The translations under genes were made by a program, and so were the position numbers. Below the pieces are notes generated by a model. It saw only the letters and a program-made list of their open reading frames with translations, did no database searches and was not told the DNA's origin. Positions 35,974-42,495 of a stretch of DNA of 42,495 nucleotides are shown piece after piece. Positions within the stretch are counted from its first letter, which is position 1. Every line of letters starts with the position of its first letter. Origin of the DNA: Chlorokybus atmophyticus (taxonomy: Eukaryota; Streptophyta; Chlorokybophyceae; Chlorokybales; Chlorokybaceae); contig RHPI01000053.1 in the NCBI GenBank assembly GCA_009103225.1, positions 13,756 to 56,250 of the forward strand, given 5' to 3'.

Positions 35974-37894
35974 CTGTAATATCAGCAGTAACAGTGCCTG
36001 TGCTTGCGCCAGATGTGCACCTGTGTACAGTTAGCCACCAATCACACAGCAATACAAGCAGACAAAGTTCAATTTCAATGCAGTAGCAATCGTTGGGTCT
36101 GCTTTGTGACAGATGTCATGTGGACTGAGAAGGTATTCTGCCAGCATTGTGTGACATTGCTAATAATACGACCGGTCCATGTAAGCAGCCAGCATTACCA
36201 GACTAGTACACACGCAGGGCAATCTGTGCATTCTTTGCATGTTACACGAGACCTGACCAGCAGCATTCCAGGTCAACGCAGACGCTACTGCGCCTCCTGA
36301 AAGCAGCGCACTCACCGCAGCAGTCCAAAACGTGATACCATGCACTGCCAGGCAAGTGGTTACCAAATGCACCCGAAGCATCTCTAGCAAGCTGAGTGGA
36401 GACACATCAACCAACTCACCGTCACGTCAGTCAGCAGCCATATGGTCTGCCGCCGCCGCCACCTCGTCCTCCTTCACCGTTGCCACCGAGAGCAGCAGTG
36501 AAGGGTAACTTTCTAACAACAACTGCCAAATCTACGGTGTCGTCCCGTTGTCGTTCTGTTAACAGAAGGCAGTTCTGACAAGCACAGAAAGTTTGACAGA
36601 CAATGAAAGCATTGACCAAGTTGCTTACAAGTTTTGTTGAGTTATTGAAGCGAGCAAGCGCTGCGCTGAGGCGGGCGGCCCGCCTGGGGCGGGACCAAAA
36701 TCCTGGGGACGCTCGGAACTTCTCTGAAAATCAGTGCAGTGGAACTTTGAGCAGTGCAGTGGAGTTGCAGGGAATTTCAACGAGAGCGCGGCAGTTACAC
36801 AGCTTGGCCAGCAATCATCACAGGATTGGTGCGCGGTACGGTGCAGTTGTGTCACTTCTGTCACCCGCGTTTGCCGTCGCGCGAGATTTTTTGTGGCAAA
36901 TGTTTCAACGCTCGGCTCTGAGTGAAGTGAGAAAATTTTGAGCATATCTTTCGGCGGAAATTTGAGTCGTGCGGCGGTTGGCGGTGACGGTGGCGGCGGC
37001 GGCAGCGGCGGCAGCGGGCTTGTGAGGCTTGCTTGCTGAGTGCATTGTGTGCACTTGCCTTGCAGAATGACTTGCGTGTGTTGATATCGGCGATGATGTG
37101 ATCGGGGCTTGCCGTTGGCCGCAGCCAGTGGCTGCATGCTGTGGCTGCAGAGGCCATTAGGGTTTGCGTGTAGTGGTTCTTCTCTGCAATGTGTGCTTGA
37201 ATAGATTTGATGGTCAGTTAATGCAACTTAGTGGTTGTTGGTACCATGTGTTGATTGTCTGCTATTGTTTGCTCATCAGCTGGTGCTTGATGTTTGCTAT
37301 AGCTGCCTTGAATATCTGAGCGCACTATCTGCAAGCCAGTTGTCTTGCAGACAGTGTGCTCATTGCTGTTACATCAGCTTCATAATCTACAACAGCAGCC
37401 ACTGTGGTTTACTGCCAGCTCAACGAATGCTACTGTTTCTTTTGCAACGTTGGGAGCTTGATTTACTGCTGCTATTGTGCATCACAAGTAACGTTTGACC
37501 ACTATAATGGCTTCTTTCCTTGATGTCTTAGTGATACCAGCGCTTGCACAGAGGTTGCCGCGCTCTTGTGCTACATTGGCATACACAAGTGGCGAGTGCC
37601 CTAGCATGCGCAATCCAGGCACACACAATTGTGGTGAGGACAATTGTGGTAACTACTGCAGGTGACAGCAACTAGCTCACGAAAGCTCACGCTTCTTGGT
37701 GCAGTGTAACAACTATAGGTAGGTGTGAATTCTCCTTGCCAACTTATATTTCTAGTTCTGTTCTTGATGATATGTGCAGATCCTTGAGCAAGTATGTTAG
37801 ACAAAAGTGACTGCAAGTCAGGCTCAGTCTCGCTTGCTGCAGGCGCGCGTCTCAAGATTTGGTATGCCTACCTGCGCAATTGAGGCGGTCGAGC
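35974..37894. other. spacer between the VanZ-like gene and the next gene
   Basis: Divergent promoters are expected here. A hydrophobic frame on the minus strand (LLEMLRVHLVTTCLAVHGITFWTAA, about 36319-36390) is bounded by a CAG acceptor and a GTGAGT donor and could be an upstream exon of the VanZ-like gene, but I could not chain it in phase. A GC-rich zone with GGC runs (about 36660-37020) resembles a CpG-rich promoter. Nothing else is supported. Confidence 0.4.
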
Positions 37895-39624
37895 ATGGCC
37901 GCTGCAGAACCTGGCAATAACGAAGATCAACGCTGGAGAAGGTACGCTGTTAAGAGCACGTCATCGACATCTGATGCATCATTACCAACAGTTGTCAAGC
38001 GTTTAGCTGCATAGAACCTTGGTTCATAGCGTTGGCTCAAGGACCTGAGTGCGAGCTGACTAACTCAAACAGAGCACGGAGTGCTCGAACTGCACGACGC
38101 AAGAGTCCTCCAGCCATCCCGGCCGTTGCGAAGCGTCAACGCACAGCAAGCTCGTCATCAGCTGGACGGTGTGTGTCCTGCTTGCACTAGCAACGCACAT
38201 ATTCTATTTGCAAACACTGTTGACTGCAGGGCCCGCACTGTAAGTGATGCCAGCCAGAGCAGGAGCCCGTCTCCACCATCACCCCGTTCACCGCCGCCGG
38301 CTGTGGCCCCATCACTCGTATCGTCTCCACCATCACCCCTTTTGGCAGCAGATGACGCACGCGCCACCACGCCCTCCCCCGCAGCTGCTACAGCTGCAAC
38401 TCCAGTCATACCGATTCCTGCGCCTCATAGCCCAACACCGTCAGAGAGGTTATTGCTGGTTATGACTGTGCATGTCTGCATGTGGTTTTGAGTTCTGTGT
38501 AACTTGTGGCTCCACATATATCTGTCTGCTTGTTGGTCTGAGTGTCATCTTGCGCAGTGACAACGACGATGATGTCGACCAGTTTGCACAGTACGGGTAC
38601 TCCAGTTCCTTCTCCGGCACCGAAACAGATGTCAGTGATGAGGAGGTTGCACGAAGTGATTGCACAGGACGTCCACTTTTCGAAGGCATAATTGCACGTG
38701 GTTCAAACGCAAGTCACAGGTTTGTGGTGACAAGCGTCATCCTGGCTTGGCCAGACTGCATGCCTTGCCTACGCCCTGCTCTGACGACATTGCGTGTGTT
38801 AAAGGAAACGGCCATTGGATCCGGACTGGAAGCGCTATCGACGAGGAATAGAATGGCGATGTCGTTGGCTTGAGCTGCGCATGGCAGAGTTACGAGCCTT
38901 GACGCAGCATTATGAAGAAGAGCTTGCGCAGATGCAGTCTCGAGATGAGGAATGCACAGCAGCAGGTTCCCAGGATAATGAGCATCCTACTTTGCCTGCA
39001 ACTCCCTCTGGCACTCATGGCAAAGCTGCTGGCTGTGACCCACAGTCAGCAGGAAATGCATCGGCTTTACCCAATCAGCGCCAGTACAAGCGCCGAAGGC
39101 GAGAGCAACCTCTTCCAGAAACTGCACCTAGGAACCACCCATTATTTTCAAGATTAGGTCAGTGTAACAGCTGTTAAGCCCTCAGCATTTGAACGTGTGC
39201 CTTGTACTTCCTCACTGCTGCAAGCCTTTGGTACAGATAAAACAGTTGGAAGGCGTCAGCGTGTACAGGAGGACTCACAAGATCTGGCAGCAGCAACTAC
39301 AGCTACTGCAGGATCAGGTACTCGAGCTGAACATACCATCAGATTGCAGCAACCATAGCGTACAACAGTCTTGGTCATCGTCAGTAAGTGGTCAAGCATT
39401 GTGAATTCTGTGCAGGTGGCTCGCTGCCGCAAATCAGTATCAAGGGAACCTCTCAACAACGCAAGCCTGCACCATCACCTGAGCAACAGCATACCAACGG
39501 CATTGCACATCATGCGCCCCCCAATCCTATGGAAGAATTGTGTGACCAGATTGACGCTGTGCAGCAACGAGTAGAGGTCTTGCTGTATCAACTGCAGCAA
39601 CATAAGGCTTCACAAGGGTCTTAG
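37895..39624 (+). CDS. conserved plant-lineage nuclear protein with WRCRWLELR motif
   Basis: A probable nuclear protein of about 388 aa; function not known to me. Exons: 37895-37941, 38073-38168, 38230-38448, 38558-38719, 38805-39157, 39237-39317 and 39416-39624, GT-AG and in phase. It starts MAAAEPGNNEDQRW in good context (agcATGgcc), followed by basic TARRKSPP and KRQRTASSSS (likely nuclear localisation), a Ser/Pro-rich stretch and an acidic Ser patch (DNDDDVDQF, DVSDEEV). The core is KRPLDPDWKRYRRGIEWRCRWLELRMAEL, followed by a helical QHYEEELAQMQS, a second basic patch KRRRREQ and NHPLFSRL. From memory, land-plant proteins share the order 'W.RY..GI.WRCRWLELRMK.L ... KRRRRK ... HPLFS' and are annotated as uncharacterised. 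The C-terminus (MEELCDQIDAVQQRVEVLLYQLQQH) is a likely coiled coil. Parts outside the core are low complexity. Confidence 0.75.
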
Positions 39625-41995
39625 GCTCGTGCAGTTGGCTGGTTGCATGTAGTCATGGTACTTTATACCCCTGGCAGGCAAGGGGATGTATGGCATTTCA
39701 TATATGATGTGGTAATACAATACATACGCGCGAGGGGTTGTTTTCAGAACTGCATGATTTGTACAGACCCAATTTGTAAGAAAATGTGTTGCAAAACCAT
39801 CCCCAAACATCTTACTCTCAACATTGGCCATAATCATACCTATTCATGGCTATTACTTGAATTGTGACAAAGCACATGTGATGTTGTAATCGATCATGCA
39901 TACCACTCCATCGAGGCCGTTAACAATAGGCTGGCAACTGTACTCTTTTTAGTACTTGTACTCTTTTGAGTACCGGAATTGGACTTTTTGGGCCTCGAGA
40001 TTGTGAAGAATTTGTTTCGTTAGCTTTGTGCAACATGCCGTATACGAATGGAAGCACAATTTGAAAAGCTACGACATAGAATTGATGCTTGGATTTATGG
40101 GCAACAATGTAGCACGCCCGGAATCTGTAAGTCATGCCATCAATGTCAGCACAGCATGATCTAGTGTGTAAACCTTAATATCACATGTTAATTCAAGCAT
40201 GTTAGAGGCAAGTGGCCTTGCAAAAGCATTGATGTGTGCTGATAAATACATGCCATACTCATTCACATGATCATTTTTCAATTTGTGGCGATAATATGAG
40301 ATATCAGCGTAGCACATTGCACAGGCCGCCTGGGCCGTAAACCCACAGACACAATACCACTTTTTGCAAATCACTTGTATGTCAATTGGCTTAAAGAGTA
40401 TCTTTCCACAAAACTACACACAAATAGAAATGCTCGCAAAAGAGGGTGTAGTTTTTAAAGCTCTACAGTTGATGTGGCATGTTACTTGAAGTCCAATTGC
40501 AGATGTTTAATTACAGTTATCGGCCATCATAGTCTTAATGATACCCTACATACCCTTTGCGCCCGCACTGAGCAGTTGCCCACACGGCAGTTTCCTCAGT
40601 GCTTGGCGTTCAGGTGCTTATTGGGTGTGGGTGGCGGCCTGCGGCATGCAACAAGCTTACCTACACATGGTGATAACACTTCGATTGATGTTCTAGCGGC
40701 TTGAGCTTGCCCTTGACAAATGTTTGCAAATAAAGTTGTTGTTCTTATTTGGTAGTCGCAATTCAATGATTAATGCCGGGGTAGTGTACAGGATAAGCGC
40801 GAGGCGAGCTTGTTCATGCATGTCAACGCCATGCATCACATGCACCCAGCCATATCCACCTCAATGCTGCATGTATGCCCACCGCGCTTACTCTACCCTG
40901 CACACTACCCCTACTCATACCTGCCCCCTGTTGATCATGCATGCATATGGTGTCAGTCGTAGTTCAACCATGCAGTCCCCCCTACGGCATCCAATCAAAA
41001 CAACAACTAGGACATGTGTTACACGTAGCAACTGATATATTGGGCTTGTTCTCATGCTTCGCACACACTGCTTGTGTATNCAACATGCACACGGCCAACA
41101 CCACATCATTGCTGTGCCAAGTTGTACATAGTCATTATCAAGCTAAAAACTATAACATTACAACACTATTGCTCCTTCCTACCGTTGTTCGACATGCATG
41201 CTTGTTCACATGTTGTAGTTACATGTTTGCGAATACATACGACATCATGTCGTAGACATGCATGCATGTGTAACAGGTGTACATGGGCCGTTGTGTGCTA
41301 CAACCAGGGGACCTTTATATATTGGTATTATTTGCTCAAAGCTATGCATGCATTAATGACAATGGCAATCATCTGCACAGCAAATGTGTACACACTACGT
41401 AACGTCTGGCTTAACCTAGAGTGGCTGAATGTTACGCACACATTTTAGTTTTACAATGTTGTACATCAACATGTCATATTCAAAAATAAAGCAAGTTTCC
41501 CATGCTTGTTACAATACTGGCAATGGCAACAGCATGTCTGTAACGTGGTGATGTAAGTAACATACGCAACAACATACAATGCATGGATCATACATAAAGA
41601 CTTATAGCATAGCACCACATAAATGATGTAACGCATATGACTACGTCTACTATTATTTGACCAATGCATAAAAGGGGCTGGGTTGTTCCTAGCGCTATAA
41701 TGAGTGGCTGTTAGCGGCCAATACACACAAGGCCTTTGCAGCCAAAAAATAGCCACTTCAACCCTGTAGGGATAAGGTACCAGCGGGGTCGTCTAGCGGC
41801 TTAAACGCGTGACATGTCAGGAGTCTGCCGGCCCTAATACCGGCCAAACAGCACCGGCTGCGCCACTGCCTGTAAAATTCAGTCGGCACCTGCACGGCGC
41901 GCTGTACGAGGTGAAGGCTGTCATGAAGCATATATATGTCTAACGTACTAGCATGCTAGCAGTCCTACAATAGAGTTATCCGACACAATTAGCCG
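39625..41995. other. intergenic region with duplicated segment and an N
   Basis: The first bases should be the 3' UTR of the preceding gene. The region is AT-rich, without conserved frames. It holds the second copy of the 99-bp repeat (40981-41079) and the N at 41080. Short tgcatgca runs and TATATA boxes occur but no gene is supported. Confidence 0.5.
40981..41079 (+). repeat. 99-bp perfect direct repeat, copy 2, ending at an N
   Basis: Identical to 30961-31059. The identity runs right up to the N at 41080, after which the sequence is unrelated to the continuation of copy 1. Confidence 0.9.
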
Positions 41996-42495
41996 CTACT
42001 TGGCTCGGATTGCTTCATCATAATGCCACATTGGCTTCTCTACGAAATCCTTAGCTGCAGCCCAAGTTGTTCCACTTGTTGTTGTCTTTAACTTCTTTAT
42101 TACCTCAAGCTGCAATGATACAAAGAGCTTATATTAGCTTAGGATAGGCAACTAGCCTCGCCTACTCAACGCAGCATATATATGCACACGCACGCAAGTG
42201 ATTTAGCTTTTCGCACAAATACTAATGATGATTATCATTGTCTGTTGGCGCTATCGCCTCCTTTTCGTCATTGCACTCACTTATATGGTGTCTCCCCGCC
42301 TTATACAATTCTTTACTTACAACAACGGTCTCACAATTGAAGAGAGAACGACACTTGCCACCACGTGGAGCGTGCAACGCGAACAAGCACCTAATTCTGC
42401 ATGTGACATAGTGTAACAGCACCACCGTCGCCGGTGATGCCCCTTCAATCCTCTACCCCAATACCCACACCGCCTATGACAAGCCTTTCAGCGGC
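41996..42495 (-). CDS. 3' end of an unknown gene running off the right edge
   Basis: The last exon is 42109-41996: after a good acceptor (pyrimidine-rich tract, attgCAG) it reads LEVIKKLKTTTSGTTW, then AAAKDFVEKPMWHYDEAIRAK and a stop, 37 aa. A preceding exon is proposed at 42495-42457 (AAERLVIGGVGIG then GTAGAG), which joins in phase 0 and puts a glycine-rich hydrophobic stretch before the basic segment. The codons are not C-ending, unlike CFAP52. I do not recognise the family. The last exon is fairly convincing; the upstream one competes with a plus-strand frame over the same bases. Confidence 0.45.

Noticed and set aside
36160-36414. 84-aa hydrophobic minus-strand frame as a separate gene
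   Set aside because: The nominal start is not ATG and splice-like borders lie inside it. It may be an exon of the VanZ-like gene but cannot be chained in phase, so it is kept only as a note.
36625-37137. 170-aa minus-strand frame with a proline run
   Set aside because: The proline run comes from a GGC-rich promoter-like zone. The rest shows no conserved motif and does not join to neighbouring exons.
41783-41862. tRNA-like A box (tcgtctagcggc)
   Set aside because: No B box (GGTTCRANNCC) follows at the right distance and no cloverleaf can be drawn.

Overview
This is a nuclear eukaryotic window, most likely from a flagellate green alga on the streptophyte or deep green side. Three things point there: a plant-type R2R3-MYB with the MYB44-subgroup signature, a plant/algal STP/HUP-type sugar-proton symporter, and a full-length CFAP52/WDR16 gene, which is expected only where motile cilia or flagella are made. 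Genes are intron-rich (5 to 27 coding exons), introns are short with GT-AG and some GC-AG borders, and coding GC is clearly higher than in the AT-rich spacers. A species cannot be named from the sequence alone; Mesostigma-like or prasinophyte-like algae are only examples. Four single Ns (844, 3437, 17145, 41080) look like assembly joins.

Layout: 1-5259 is gene-poor and holds a giant (AC)n/(TG)n microsatellite. 5260-7167 (+) is the R2R3-MYB. 8425-10395 (+) is a 7-exon gene of unrecognised family. 11452-13413 (-) is the sugar transporter, convergent with it. 13414-17401 is a long spacer. 17402-24599 (-) is a P4-ATPase lipid flippase in 27 exons whose introns are full of alternating purine-pyrimidine repeats. 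It is divergent from CFAP52 at 26188-30810 (+, 14 exons) across a 1.6-kb spacer. 31483-34349 (-) is an RRM protein with a proline/serine/arginine-rich repeat region and a coiled-coil-like tail. 35530-35973 (-) is a VanZ-like membrane protein exon. 37895-39624 (+) is a nuclear protein carrying a conserved WRCRWLELR motif. 41996-42495 (-) holds the last two exons of a gene that runs off the right edge.

The genes do not form a pathway; this is an ordinary mixed gene neighbourhood. Exon models were built by hand, joining conserved reading frames at splice sites with matching phase. The P4-ATPase, CFAP52, sugar transporter and MYB models are consistent throughout. I found no convincing transposon, CRISPR array, rRNA or tRNA gene. 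The points most worth a second look are three GC-AG introns in two neighbouring genes, the Z-DNA-prone introns of the flippase gene, a perfect 99-bp duplication that stops exactly at an assembly N, the VanZ-like protein, and three conserved-looking genes of unknown function.
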